NCBI RefSeq assembly: GCF_024701975.1
Contig: NZ_JANLNM010000009.1
Location: 186,001-250,000 of the forward strand
Direction of reading: 5' to 3'
Source of the DNA: Variovorax sp. ZS18.2.2
GTDB lineage: Bacteria; Pseudomonadota; Gammaproteobacteria; Burkholderiales; Burkholderiaceae_C
Length of the DNA: 64,000 nucleotides
The position numbers and the translations under genes were made by a program. Below are positions 17,348-27,728 of this stretch, one piece after another. The first letter of the stretch is position 1, and every line of letters starts with the position of its first letter. Below the pieces are notes generated by a model. The model did no database searches, was not told the origin of the DNA, and was given only the letters and a program-made list of their open reading frames with translations.

Positions 17348-18517
17348 ATGAATCGTTTTTTCAATGCGCTCCGCGCACTGGTGCTGACTGCCGCTGCCTC
17401 GGTCGGCGTGATCGCCGCCGCTCAAGTGCCGGCACCGCCCGAAGTCGCCGCGCGCAGCTACCTGCTGCTGGACGTGACCGCGAACCAGATCCTTGCGCAG
17501 AAGGACATCGACAGCCCGGTGGAGCCGGCTTCGCTCACCAAGTTGATGTCGGCCTACATCGTGTTCGACGCGCTGCGCGCCAAGAAGATCACGCTGACCC
17601 AGACCTTCCCGGTCAGCCCGCGCGCCTGGAAGATGCCGGGTTCCCGCATGTTCATCGACCCGAAGATGCAGGTGCCGGTCGAAGACCTGATCAAGGGCCT
17701 GATCGTGCAGTCGGGCAACGACGCCACGGTGGCGCTGGCCGAAGGCGTGGGTGGCACGGTCGAGCATTTCGTCGAACTCATGAATGCCCAAGCCAAGGCG
17801 CTGGGCATGAAGAACACCAGCTACAAGAACCCCGAGGGCCTCACGGCGCCCGGCCACACCACCACGGCTCGCGACCTGAGCATCCTGGCGACCCGGCTGG
17901 TGCGTGACTTCCCGGAGGAAGCCAAGTACTACGCCATCAAAAAGTACCGCTACCCGGGCACGCCGTCGACCAACGACACCAACCGCAACCTGCTGCTGTT
18001 CCGCGATCCGACCGTCGATGGCCTGAAGACCGGCCATACCGAAGCCGCCGGCTACTGCATGATCGCCACCGCCAAGCGCGATTTCCCGAACCTGACCGGC
18101 GGCCGCCGCCTGCTTTCGATCGTGCTGGGTGCCTCGAGCGAGACCGTGCGCGCCAATGAATCGCAGAAGCTGCTGAACTGGGGCTACACGGCCTACGACG
18201 CCGTCCGCCTGTTCGACGCCGGCCAGCCGGCCGCCACGCCCGCGGTCTGGAAGGGCAAGGAAAACGTGCTGAAGCTGGGCCGCCCGGAAGCCATCGTCGT
18301 CGCGGTCCCCGCCGGCTCCGCCAGCAAGATCAAGACCCAGGTGGCGCGCCCTGACCCGCTGGTGGCGCCGTTCATCAAGTACCAGGCCGTGGGCTCCCTC
18401 AAGGTGACGCTGGACGACCAGCCGGTGGCCGATGTGCCGCTGGTGGCCCTGGAAGCGGTCGAGCAGGCGGGTGTTTTCGGCCGTGCCTGGGACGCCATCC
18501 GCCTCTGGATCAAATAG
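17348..18517 (+). CDS. dacC: D-alanyl-D-alanine carboxypeptidase (PBP5/6 type)
   Basis: A 389-residue periplasmic low-molecular-mass penicillin-binding protein that trims the terminal D-Ala from peptidoglycan stem peptides. The signal peptide covers about residues 1-25. The catalytic motifs are Ser62-Leu-Thr-Lys65, SGN in IVQSGNDATVALAE, and KTG in DGLKTGHTEAAGYC. A C-terminal PBP5-type beta domain and an amphipathic tail (GRAWDAIRLWIK), the usual membrane anchor, complete it. Symbol dacC is by family; dacA is equally possible. Confidence 0.93.
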   Translation: MNRFFNALRALVLTAAASVGVIAAAQVPAPPEVAARSYLLLDVTANQILAQKDIDSPVEPASLTKLMSAYIVFDALRAKKITLTQTFPVSPRAWKMPGSRMFIDPKMQVPVEDLIKGLIVQSGNDATVALAEGVGGTVEHFVELMNAQAKALGMKNTSYKNPEGLTAPGHTTTARDLSILATRLVRDFPEEAKYYAIKKYRYPGTPSTNDTNRNLLLFRDPTVDGLKTGHTEAAGYCMIATAKRDFPNLTGGRRLLSIVLGASSETVRANESQKLLNWGYTAYDAVRLFDAGQPAATPAVWKGKENVLKLGRPEAIVVAVPAGSASKIKTQVARPDPLVAPFIKYQAVGSLKVTLDDQPVADVPLVALEAVEQAGVFGRAWDAIRLWIK

Positions 18518-18565
18518 AAGGGCTGGGCAAGCGGAGCCGCCAGCACGCGCTGGCTGCGCCTGACC

Positions 18566-18593
18566 TTGCCGTTTCAAGCTCGCCTGCTATACT
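18566..18593 (+). promoter_or_regulatory. Promoter of the str (rpsL) operon
   Basis: TTGCCG (18566-18571) and TATACT (18588-18593) are 16 bases apart, with a TGC extension before the -10. It leaves a ~120-base leader before rpsL that includes a TTCGGAATTTTCCGAA palindrome. Confidence 0.65.
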
Positions 18594-18721
18594 CGTGGGC
18601 TTTTCGGAATTTTCCGAAGGGTTTCACGTTTTCGTTATTCCCGGCTTCCTCGCCTTGCGTCACGTCAAGGACAAGGACGGTTTCACAGCCAAGGCCGGGT
18701 TGTTTTGGGACTAATTCATTC

Positions 18722-19099
18722 ATGCCAACCATCAATCAACTGGTGCGTCAGGGTCGAACGGTCGAAAAGATCAATTCGAAGAGCCCTGCCATGCAGAACT
18801 CGCCGCAACGTCGCGGTGTCTGCACCCGCGTCTACACCACGACGCCAAAGAAGCCCAACTCGGCGCTTCGTAAAGTTGCCAAGGTCCGTCTGACCAATGG
18901 CTTCGAAGTCATCTCCTACATCGGCGGCGAAGGCCACAACCTGCAGGAACACAGCGTCGTGCTGGTTCGCGGCGGTCGTGTCAAGGACTTGCCCGGTGTT
19001 CGCTACCACATCGTGCGCGGTTCGCTCGACTTGCAAGGCGTGAAAGACCGCAAGCAGTCGCGCTCCAAGTACGGCGCGAAGCGTCCCAAGAAGGCTTAA
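18722..19099 (+). CDS. rpsL: 30S ribosomal protein S12
   Basis: A 125-residue protein of the 30S decoding centre. The decoding-loop sequences TTTPKKPNSALRKVAKVRL and GGRVKDLPGVRYH are intact. Lys43 and Lys88, whose changes cause streptomycin resistance, are both wild-type. First gene of the str cluster, with its own promoter and leader. Confidence 0.99.
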   Translation: MPTINQLVRQGRTVEKINSKSPAMQNSPQRRGVCTRVYTTTPKKPNSALRKVAKVRLTNGFEVISYIGGEGHNLQEHSVVLVRGGRVKDLPGVRYHIVRGSLDLQGVKDRKQSRSKYGAKRPKKA

Positions 19100-19251
19100 G
19101 CCTTCTTCCTGTCGTCAAAAACAAACGGTGTTCGGTTACCTTGGCGGGTACATCGAACGAAGTGACCCAATCCCGGGTCGAGTAAGTGAGAGTCCTGATT
19201 GGCTCTCGCGGTGCCGGAAGCGGTGCCAACTGAAGCAAAGAGGTTAGAAAA
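19100..19251 (+). promoter_or_regulatory. rpsL-rpsG intercistronic region, possible S7 control site
   Basis: A 152-base gap with several short self-complementary stretches lies between rpsL and rpsG. In E. coli the equivalent gap binds S7 for feedback control of the str operon. Whether this one does is inferred only from position. Confidence 0.35.
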
Positions 19252-19725
19252 ATGCCACGTCGTCGCGAAGTCCCCAAACGTGAAATCCTGCCGGATCCCA
19301 AGTACGGCAATGTCGAGCTGTCGAAATTCATGAACGTGATCATGGAAGGCGGCAAGAAGGCGATCGCCGAGCGCATCATTTATGGCGCGCTCGACTTCAT
19401 CGAAAAGAAGAACCCTGACAAGGACCCGCTCGAAGCTTTCACCGTTGCCATCAACAACGTGAAGCCGATGGTCGAAGTGAAGTCGCGCCGCGTCGGTGGT
19501 GCGAACTACCAGGTGCCGGTCGAAGTCCGCCCTGTCCGTCGCCTCGCTCTGTCGATGCGCTGGATCAAGGAAGCCGCTCGCAAGCGCGGCGAAAAGTCGA
19601 TGGCCCTGCGTCTGGCCAACGAACTCATGGAAGCCACGGAAGGCCGTGGCGGCGCCATGAAGAAGCGCGACGAAGTGCACCGCATGGCAGAAGCCAACCG
19701 CGCCTTCAGCCACTTCCGCTTCTAA
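19252..19725 (+). CDS. rpsG: 30S ribosomal protein S7
   Basis: A 157-residue 16S rRNA-binding protein that nucleates the 30S head. The start MPRRREVPKREILPDPKYG and the RLANELMEA segment near the C-terminus are typical. AAGAGGTTAGAAAA upstream contains the ribosome site. Second gene of the str cluster. Confidence 0.99.
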   Translation: MPRRREVPKREILPDPKYGNVELSKFMNVIMEGGKKAIAERIIYGALDFIEKKNPDKDPLEAFTVAINNVKPMVEVKSRRVGGANYQVPVEVRPVRRLALSMRWIKEAARKRGEKSMALRLANELMEATEGRGGAMKKRDEVHRMAEANRAFSHFRF

Positions 19726-19821
19726 AAATCAAACTTCGCTTGGGCGTTGGGTGTTGAGTGCCGGGCGATGTCGTCCGGGCTCAGGGCCCAGCGCTCAACG
19801 CATTTAACCCGAAAGTAAATC

Positions 19822-21921
19822 ATGTCTCGCAAGACCCCCATCGAGCGCTACCGCAACATCGGCATCTCCGCGCACATCGACGCCGGCAAGACCACGACGA
19901 CCGAGCGCATCCTGTTCTACACCGGTGTGAACCACAAGATCGGTGAAGTGCACGATGGCGCCGCCACGATGGACTGGATGGAGCAAGAGCAAGAGCGCGG
20001 CATCACGATCACCTCGGCTGCCACCACCTGCTTCTGGAAGGGCATGGCGGGCACGTTCGACGAACACCGCATCAACATCATCGACACCCCCGGCCACGTG
20101 GACTTCACCATTGAAGTCGAGCGCTCGATGCGCGTGCTGGACGGCGCCGTCATGGTGTACGACGCGGTCGGCGGCGTGCAGCCCCAGTCCGAAACCGTCT
20201 GGCGCCAGGCCAACAAGTACAAGGTTCCGCGCCTCGCGTTCGTCAACAAGATGGACCGCACCGGCGCCGACTTCCTGCGTGTGCGCCAGATGATGGTGGA
20301 TCGCCTGAAGGCCAACCCCGTCGTGATCCAGATCCCGATCGGCGCCGAAGAGCGCTTCCAGGGCATCGTCGACCTCGTCAAGATGAAGTCGATCATCTGG
20401 GACGAAGAAAAGGGTGTGACCTTCAAGTACGGCGAAATCCCGGCCGACCTGGCCGACGTGTGCGCCGAGTACCGCGAAAAGCTCGTCGAAGCCGCTGCCG
20501 AAGCGAGCGAAGAGCTCATGAACAAGTACCTCGAAGGCAATGAGCTGACCGAAGTCGAAATCAAGGCTGCGATCCGCCAACGCACCATCGCCGGCGAAAT
20601 CCAGCCGATGCTGTGCGGCTCGGCCTTCAAGAACAAGGGCGTGCAGGCCATGCTCGACGCCGTCGTCGAATACATGCCCGCACCGACCGACATTCCGCCG
20701 GTCAAGGGCATGGACGAAGACGAAGTGCCGACGACCCGCAAGGCCGACGACTCCGAGAAGTTCTCCGCGCTCGCATTCAAGCTCATGACCGACCCGTTCG
20801 TCGGCCAGCTGACCTTCGTGCGCGTCTACTCCGGCGTGCTGACCAAGGGCGACAGCGTCTACAACCCGGTGCGTGGCAAAAAAGAGCGCATTGGCCGGAT
20901 CGTGCAGATGCACGCCAACAACCGCGTCGAAGTGAGCGAAATTCGCGCCGGCGACATCGCTGCCTGTATCGGCCTGAAGGAAGTGACCACGGGCGAAACC
21001 CTGTGCGATCCCGCAGCCATCCTGACGCTCGAGCGCATGGTGTTCCCGGAGTCGGTGATCTCGCAAGCCGTGGAGCCGAAGACCAAGGTCGACCAGGAAA
21101 AGATGGGCATCGCCCTGCAACGCCTGGCACAGGAAGACCCGTCGTTCCGCGTCAAGACCGACGAAGAATCGGGCCAGACCATCATCGCCGGCATGGGCGA
21201 GCTCCACCTTGAAATCATCGTGGACCGCATGAAGCGCGAGTTCGGCGTGGAAGCCAACGTGGGCAAGCCGCAAGTGGCCTACCGCGAAACGATCCGCAAG
21301 ACGGTCGAAGATGCCGAAGGCAAGTTCGTTCGCCAGTCGGGCGGCAAGGGCCAGTACGGTCACGTGATCCTGAAGCTCGAGCCGCAGGAAGCGGGCAAGG
21401 GCTTCGAGTTCGTCGACGCCATCAAGGGCGGTGTGGTTCCTCGCGAATACATCCCCGCGGTGGAAAAGGGCGTTGTGGAAGCGCTGACGCAAGGCGTGCT
21501 GGCGGGCTACCCCGTCGTCGACGTCAAGGTCACGCTGCATTTCGGCTCGTACCACGACGTGGACTCGAACGAAATGGCGTTCAAGATGGCCGCGATCTTC
21601 GGTTTCAAGGAAGGCGCCCGCAAGGCCAGCCCCGTGATCCTGGAGCCGATGATGGCCGTGGAAGTCGAAACGCCTGAAGACTACGCCGGCAACGTGATGG
21701 GCGACCTGTCCTCACGCCGCGGCATGGTGCAGGGCATGGAAGACATGATCGGTGGCGGCAAGGCCATCAAGGCCGAAGTGCCGCTGTCGGAAATGTTCGG
21801 CTACTCGACCACGCTGCGTTCGATGTCGCAAGGCCGCGCCACGTACACGATGGAGTTCAAGCACTACGCTGAAGCTCCGCGCAACGTTGCTGAAGCGATC
21901 GTCGCTGCACGCGCCAAGTAA
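19822..21921 (+). CDS. fusA: Elongation factor G
   Basis: A 699-residue translocation GTPase. G motifs are intact: AHIDAGKTTTTERIL (G1), RGITITSAAT (G2), DTPGHVDF (G3) and NKMDRTGA (G4). Domains II-V follow in full, including GQYGHV near residue 514. Its place between rpsG and tuf is the standard str order. Confidence 0.99.
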   Translation: MSRKTPIERYRNIGISAHIDAGKTTTTERILFYTGVNHKIGEVHDGAATMDWMEQEQERGITITSAATTCFWKGMAGTFDEHRINIIDTPGHVDFTIEVERSMRVLDGAVMVYDAVGGVQPQSETVWRQANKYKVPRLAFVNKMDRTGADFLRVRQMMVDRLKANPVVIQIPIGAEERFQGIVDLVKMKSIIWDEEKGVTFKYGEIPADLADVCAEYREKLVEAAAEASEELMNKYLEGNELTEVEIKAAIRQRTIAGEIQPMLCGSAFKNKGVQAMLDAVVEYMPAPTDIPPVKGMDEDEVPTTRKADDSEKFSALAFKLMTDPFVGQLTFVRVYSGVLTKGDSVYNPVRGKKERIGRIVQMHANNRVEVSEIRAGDIAACIGLKEVTTGETLCDPAAILTLERMVFPESVISQAVEPKTKVDQEKMGIALQRLAQEDPSFRVKTDEESGQTIIAGMGELHLEIIVDRMKREFGVEANVGKPQVAYRETIRKTVEDAEGKFVRQSGGKGQYGHVILKLEPQEAGKGFEFVDAIKGGVVPREYIPAVEKGVVEALTQGVLAGYPVVDVKVTLHFGSYHDVDSNEMAFKMAAIFGFKEGARKASPVILEPMMAVEVETPEDYAGNVMGDLSSRRGMVQGMEDMIGGGKAIKAEVPLSEMFGYSTTLRSMSQGRATYTMEFKHYAEAPRNVAEAIVAARAK

Positions 21922-21938
21922 GTTTTGAAGAATGCAGG

Positions 21939-21963
21939 GCCACGCAGTGCGTGGCTCTCTTTG
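21939..21963 (+). terminator. Weak hairpin terminator after fusA
   Basis: GCCACGC and GCGTGGC form a 7-bp stem with loop AGT, followed by the T-rich TCTCTTTG. It probably reduces rather than blocks transcription into tuf. Confidence 0.5.
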
Positions 21964-22062
21964 TCTGCGATCCGGTGCCGCCGCGTTCCCGTGCGAGGCG
22001 AACCAGCAATTGGGTGCAGACATAAAACCAATACACGGGAATGCTCTTTCAAGGATTGAAAA

Positions 22063-23256
<1,194 letters not shown>

Positions 23257-23277
23257 GCCGGACGCAAAGGAAACATC

Positions 23278-23592
23278 ATGGCTACCAAGCAAAAAATCCG
23301 CATCCGCCTGAAGGCGTTCGACTACAAGCTGATCGACCAATCGGCTGCCGAAATCGTTGACACCGCCAAGCGCACCGGCGCGATCGTCAAGGGCCCGGTG
23401 CCCCTGCCGACCCGCATGAAGCGTTTCGACATCCTGCGTTCGCCGCACGTCAACAAGACGTCGCGCGACCAGCTCGAGATCCGCACGCACCAGCGCCTGA
23501 TGGACATCGTCGACCCGACCGACAAGACCGTGGACGCGCTGATGAAGCTCGACCTGCCGGCCGGCGTGGACGTCGAGATCAAGCTGCAGTAA
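23278..23592 (+). CDS. rpsJ: 30S ribosomal protein S10
   Basis: A 104-residue protein of the 30S head and of NusB-NusE antitermination. The sequence MATKQKIRIRLKAFDYKLID and the PTRMKRFDILRSPHVNK loop are standard. It lies 21 bases after tuf and is directly followed by a strong terminator, not by rplC. Confidence 0.98.
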   Translation: MATKQKIRIRLKAFDYKLIDQSAAEIVDTAKRTGAIVKGPVPLPTRMKRFDILRSPHVNKTSRDQLEIRTHQRLMDIVDPTDKTVDALMKLDLPAGVDVEIKLQ

Positions 23593-23624
23593 ACAGTAAG
23601 AACTCCCAGCGTCGCGTTTTGACG

Positions 23625-23662
23625 AAGCCCGCCTGCAGAAATGCAGGCGGGCTTTGTTTTTT
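23625..23662 (+). terminator. Rho-independent terminator after rpsJ
   Basis: AAAGCCCGCCTGC-type stem: AGCCCGCCTGCA and TGCAGGCGGGCT pair perfectly and are followed by TTGTTTTTT. It separates rpsJ from the rest of the S10 gene set. Confidence 0.92.
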
Positions 23663-23740
23663 GCGGTGCGGCTATGGCATCCTCTCGCACCGGTAATTCG
23701 TTCAAGCATCGGCCGGGGCTGAAACGAGGGCAGCACAACT

Positions 23741-25318
23741 ATGAGTCACAAGTTCTCTTTTGCGTTGGGCGCGGCGTGCGTTGCTGCCGTGCTGTTGGCG
23801 GGCTGCGGCGGTGGTGGGGGCGGCGGCGGTGGGGGATTTCCGATCCTTCCACCGGGCAATCTGGTTGCTCTGAGCGGCAAGGCCACCTATGAATCCGTTC
23901 CGAACACGAATGGCCCTCTTGTCTATTCCGCGACGTCCGTCAAGCCGGTGCGCGGTGCGATGCTGGAGGTGCTCGATGCAACCTCCTCCGCGCAGCTCGC
24001 GGTGACCACCACCGACGACAGTGGGGCGTACTCGGTTGCCGTGCCGGCGAACACGACGATCGTCGTGCGCGTGAGGGCGCAACTGACCCGTGCCGGCGCC
24101 TTGCCGAGCTGGGACGTGAGTGTTCGCGACAACACCCAGAGCGGCGCCTTGTACTCCATGCAGTCATCGGCGTTTGCGTCTGGCGCTGCCGCGCTGACGC
24201 GCGATCTGCGCGCCGACACCGGCTGGGGTGGTTCGAGCTACACCAGCCAGCGCGTGGCTGCGCCGTTTGCCGTGCTCGACACGGTCTACACGGCGATGCA
24301 AAAGGTGTTGTCGGTGGCGCCGGCGACGGCATTCCCGGTGCTGCGCGTGTTCTGGAGTCCCAACAACAAGCCGGCCGGCGGCAGCGTGGCGGCCGGCGAC
24401 ATCGGGAGTACCTTCTTCATCAACCGCAGCACGGGTCGCGAGATCTACGTCCTCGGCCGGGAGGATGTGGACACCGACGAATTCGATGCGCCCGTGATTG
24501 CGCATGAATGGGGCCACTACTACCAATCGGCCTTCAGCCGCGACGACTCGCCAGGCGGCTCCCATTCGCTGGACGAGCGGGTCGATCGGCGGCTCGCGTT
24601 TTCCGAGGGCTGGGGCAATGGCTGGTCGGGCATTGCACTCGGGCGAAACAACTATGTGGATTCGCTGGGTGCCCAGCAGTCAAGGGGCGGCAACGTGAAT
24701 CTCTCGGTGGGACCGACGACCAATCCGGGGTGGTACCGGGAGGGCTCGATCCAGACGATCTTCTGGAATCTCAACCAGCAGGTCGGCTTCAAGCCCATCC
24801 ACGACGCGATGACGGGCATCCTTTTCAGGAGCGGCGCTCCGGTTTCGTCGATCCATCCCTTCACCGCAGCCTTCAACGCGACCACGCCGGGCAGTGCTTC
24901 CGCTTTGGCTGGCTTGTTGAGCGGGCAAAACATCAGCACCACCGCCAACGACCCCTACGGCGACACCGAGACGAACAACGGTGGCTTGCCGACGGTCCCG
25001 AACGTGGTGCAGCCGATGTATCGGACGGCCACCGTGGGCGGCGCGCCGACCCAAGCATGCGTCTCCAATGTCGAGGGTGATGACAACAAGCTTGGCAGCT
25101 TCGCATACCTCCGATTCACTGCGCCTGCAAACCGCGACTACCAGTTCACGGTCAATGGCGGTCCCGTGGGCGCCAATCCCGACTTCGATATCTTCCGGGG
25201 TGGCCTGGTCGCGCGAACCAGCAACAGGGTCAGCCTGGGTGCCGGCGACTACGTTCTGGCTGTCAGCGACCTCAACAATTCCGGATCACCGACGTGCTTC
25301 AACGTCACCATTCAATAG
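23741..25318 (+). CDS. Secreted HEWGH metalloprotease-like lipoprotein
   Basis: A 525-residue lipoprotein. The signal ends in a lipobox (LLAGC) and the lipidated Cys is followed by an eleven-residue glycine run broken by nothing else, a flexible tether. A carboxypeptidase-regulatory-like beta domain (VRGAMLEVLDATSSAQLAVT) is followed by a zincin motif HEWGH at residues 255-259 and a candidate third ligand Glu289 in FSEGWGNGWSG. A C-terminal beta-sandwich resembles pre-peptidase C-terminal domains. Likely a cell-surface zinc peptidase; substrate unknown. It interrupts the S10 cluster. Confidence 0.78.
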   Translation: MSHKFSFALGAACVAAVLLAGCGGGGGGGGGGFPILPPGNLVALSGKATYESVPNTNGPLVYSATSVKPVRGAMLEVLDATSSAQLAVTTTDDSGAYSVAVPANTTIVVRVRAQLTRAGALPSWDVSVRDNTQSGALYSMQSSAFASGAAALTRDLRADTGWGGSSYTSQRVAAPFAVLDTVYTAMQKVLSVAPATAFPVLRVFWSPNNKPAGGSVAAGDIGSTFFINRSTGREIYVLGREDVDTDEFDAPVIAHEWGHYYQSAFSRDDSPGGSHSLDERVDRRLAFSEGWGNGWSGIALGRNNYVDSLGAQQSRGGNVNLSVGPTTNPGWYREGSIQTIFWNLNQQVGFKPIHDAMTGILFRSGAPVSSIHPFTAAFNATTPGSASALAGLLSGQNISTTANDPYGDTETNNGGLPTVPNVVQPMYRTATVGGAPTQACVSNVEGDDNKLGSFAYLRFTAPANRDYQFTVNGGPVGANPDFDIFRGGLVARTSNRVSLGAGDYVLAVSDLNNSGSPTCFNVTIQ

Positions 25319-25329
25319 GGAGGGCCGTC

Positions 25330-25860
25330 ATGAGCATCCGACCACGTTCGATGATTTTCCTGGCCTGGTTTGCAATGGCCGCTTTGTCAGCACCCGCCAT
25401 GGCCGATGGCGTGCCGGGTGTGCGTCATGCCAAGTCCACTTCACATCGCGAGGCGCCCATGACGACGGCGGCGCGCAAGCCGAACGACTCCGGCGTGACG
25501 CTGCGGTTCCGGCTCGACGCCGTGCCGCAAGTGGGTCGCGGCACGCCTGTCGTGCTGGAGTTCGGCGGTGTGAGCGACCCGGACGGCGCGACGGTACGTT
25601 TCAGCGCCGATGCCGGCCTGACGGTCTCGGGCAGCGACACACTGGCGCTGCCGAGGGCAAGGCGCACCTCCGCGACCGTTACCGTGGTGAGTGAGCGCGA
25701 AGGGCTCACCTACCTCAACGTCTTCATCACGCAAAAAGGCGCCATGAGCGCCATTTCGATCCCCATCCAGACCGGCACGGCGGTGCCGGTCCTGAAGTCC
25801 TCTGGCGAGCTGAAATCCACCCCGGACGGGGAAAACATCATCACGATGCCTGCCAGGTAG
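25330..25860 (+). CDS. Small secreted protein of unknown function
   Basis: A 176-residue protein with a Sec signal (residues 1-25, ending PAMAD). The mature part is rich in beta-prone segments (VTLRFRLDAVPQVGRGTPVV; LSGSDTLALPRA-like stretch) and has no Cys and no recognised motif. It follows the metalloprotease-like gene by 11 bases, with GGGAGGGCCGTC as ribosome site, so the two are co-transcribed and may act together as protease and accessory or inhibitor (a guess). Confidence 0.75.
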   Translation: MSIRPRSMIFLAWFAMAALSAPAMADGVPGVRHAKSTSHREAPMTTAARKPNDSGVTLRFRLDAVPQVGRGTPVVLEFGGVSDPDGATVRFSADAGLTVSGSDTLALPRARRTSATVTVVSEREGLTYLNVFITQKGAMSAISIPIQTGTAVPVLKSSGELKSTPDGENIITMPAR

Positions 25861-25875
25861 GCAGAAAACGGGCAA

Positions 25876-25907
25876 AAAGGGCCGGATCGACCCCGAAAAT
25901 CCGGCCC
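25876..25907 (-). terminator. Minus-oriented hairpin terminator upstream of rplC
   Basis: GGGCCGGAT and ATCCGGCCC form a 9-bp stem. On the minus strand the stem is followed by TTTTT; on the plus strand no T-run follows. It therefore reads as a minus-strand terminator although no minus-strand gene ends here. Confidence 0.6.
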
Positions 25908-25917
25908 ACAACACCGC

Positions 25918-25947
25918 TTGCACGGCGCCCGCATCGCGGGCTATAAT
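25918..25947 (+). promoter_or_regulatory. Strong promoter for the rplC operon
   Basis: TTGCAC (25918-25923) and a perfect TATAAT (25942-25947) are 18 bases apart. A leader of about 140 bases runs to the rplC ATG at 26094 and includes GC-rich stems, a possible site for autogenous control by a ribosomal protein such as L4. Confidence 0.85.
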
Positions 25948-26093
25948 CGCTGGCTCTGCCCTTGGTGCGTCCGTAGGGGTGTAGTTCGAGCAGAGATTTA
26001 TCAACCTCCTTCCGCAGGCCGGGAAACCAGCCAAACGCTGTCGCCAATTGAAGTGGCAGCGGCGAAGGGAGCTTCCATTTTTGGAGAAAACAA

Positions 26094-26774
26094 ATGAGTC
26101 TGAGCAACTCCCTCGGGTTGCTGGGCCGCAAGGTGGGGATGATGCGTCTCTTCACCGATGACGGGGACGCAGTTCCTGTCACGGTGGTGGATGTGTCCAA
26201 CAACCGTGTGACCCAGATCAAGTCCCAAGAGACCGATGGCTATGTCGCCCTGCAGGTGACGTTCGGTTCGCGCAAAGCATCGCGCGTGACCAAGCCCGAA
26301 GCCGGCCACCTTGCCAAGGCAGGTGTCGAAGCAGGCGAAATCATCCAGGAATTCCGCGTCACTGCCGAAACCGCAGGTCAGCACAAGGCTGGCGGCGTGA
26401 TTGCAGCGGGCAGCGTGTTTTCCGTGGGCCAGAAGGTGGACGTGCAAGGCACTTCCATCGGCAAGGGCTTCGCAGGCACGATCAAGCGCCACAACATGAA
26501 GTCGCAACGCGCGTCGCACGGTAACAGCCGTTCGCACAACGTTCCCGGCTCGATCGGCATGGCACAAGACCCCGGTCGCGTGTTCCCCGGCAAGCGCATG
26601 ACGGGTCACCTCGGCGATGTGACCAAGACAACGCAAAACCTCGATGTGTTCCGCATCGACGAAGCGCGTCAACTGCTGCTCATCAAGGGCGCGATCCCGG
26701 GTTCGAAGGGTGGCTTCGTCACCGTGCGTCCCGCCATCAAGGCCAAGCCGCAAGCGGCTGAAGGAGCGAAGTAA
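26094..26774 (+). CDS. rplC: 50S ribosomal protein L3
   Basis: A 226-residue 23S rRNA-binding protein near the peptidyl transferase centre. [19 protein letters not shown] at the start and [20 protein letters not shown] in the middle are typical, the latter carrying the glutamine that PrmB methylates in other bacteria. TTTGGAGAAAACAA before the ATG is the ribosome site. First gene after the new promoter; the stop overlaps rplD by one base. Confidence 0.98.
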
Positions 26775-27394
26775 TGCAACTCGAACTCCTGAACGAACAA
26801 GGCCAGGCCGCGTCGAAGTACGACGCCCCCGAGACCGTGTTCGGCCGTGACTACAACGAAGACCTGGTTCACCAGATCGTCGTTGCATTCCAGGCCAACG
26901 CCCGCCAAGGCACGCGCGCCCAGAAGGACCGCGAGCAGGTCAAGCACTCGACCAAGAAGCCTTTCAAGCAAAAGGGAACGGGCCGCGCCCGTGCCGGTAT
27001 GACGTCCTCGCCGCTGTGGCGCGGGGGTGGCCGGATTTTCCCGAACATGCCTGACGAAAACTTCTCGCAGAAGATCAACAAGAAGATGTACCGCGCCGGC
27101 ATGGCCGCCATCTTCTCGCAGCTCGCTCGCGAAGGCCGTCTGGCCGTGGTGGATTCGCTGACCGTGGATTCGCCCAAGACGAAGCCGCTGGCAGCCCGTT
27201 TCAAGGCAATGAATCTCGAGTCCGTGCTCGTGATCGCCGAAGAAGTCGACGAAAACCTGTACCTTGCCTCGCGCAATCTGGTCAACATCCTCGTGGTCGA
27301 ACCCCGTTACGCCGATCCGGTGTCGCTGGTTCACTACAAGAAGGTGCTGGTCACCAAGGGTGCCGTCGACAAGCTCAAGGAGATGTTCGCATGA
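26774..27394 (+). CDS. rplD: 50S ribosomal protein L4
   Basis: A 206-residue rRNA-binding protein lining the exit tunnel. The tunnel loop [25 protein letters not shown] is present. In E. coli L4 represses the S10 operon through its leader. The ATG overlaps the rplC stop (TAATG), and its stop overlaps rplW. Confidence 0.98.
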
Positions 27395-27726
27395 GCCGCG
27401 TGAACCCTACCGCCGCTGAACGTACGTTCGAAGAAGGCCGCCTGATGGCGGTGCTGGTCGCCCCGATCGTGTCCGAAAAGGCAACGATGGTCGGCGAGAA
27501 GTCGAACGCTGTCACTTTCAAGGTGCTGCAAGACGCCACCAAGCCCGAGATCAAGGCCGCTGTCGAACTGATGTTCAAGGTCGAAGTCCAGGGCGTGTCG
27601 GTGCTCAACACCAAGGGCAAGACCAAGCGCTTTGGCAAGTCCATCGGCCGCCGCGACAACGTTCGCAAGGCCTATGTGACGCTCAAGCCCGGTCAAGAGC
27701 TCAACCTCGTCGGGGAAGGCGCTTAA
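27391..27726 (+). CDS. rplW: 50S ribosomal protein L23
   Basis: A 111-residue protein at the tunnel exit, docking site for trigger factor and [25 protein letters not shown] is the family opening, here preceded by a ~20-residue N-terminal extension ([20 protein letters not shown]). The start overlaps rplD by ATGA. Confidence 0.97.
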
Positions 27727-27728
27727 TC

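Noticed and set aside
19804..21555. 583-codon open frame antisense to fusA
   Set aside because: High GC at third positions opens the antisense frame; the plus-strand EF-G is certain and no ribosome site or family match is seen.
21922..22062. tRNA gene near tuf
   Set aside because: One tuf locus in many proteobacteria is linked to tRNA genes, but no cloverleaf or T-loop sequence is visible here.
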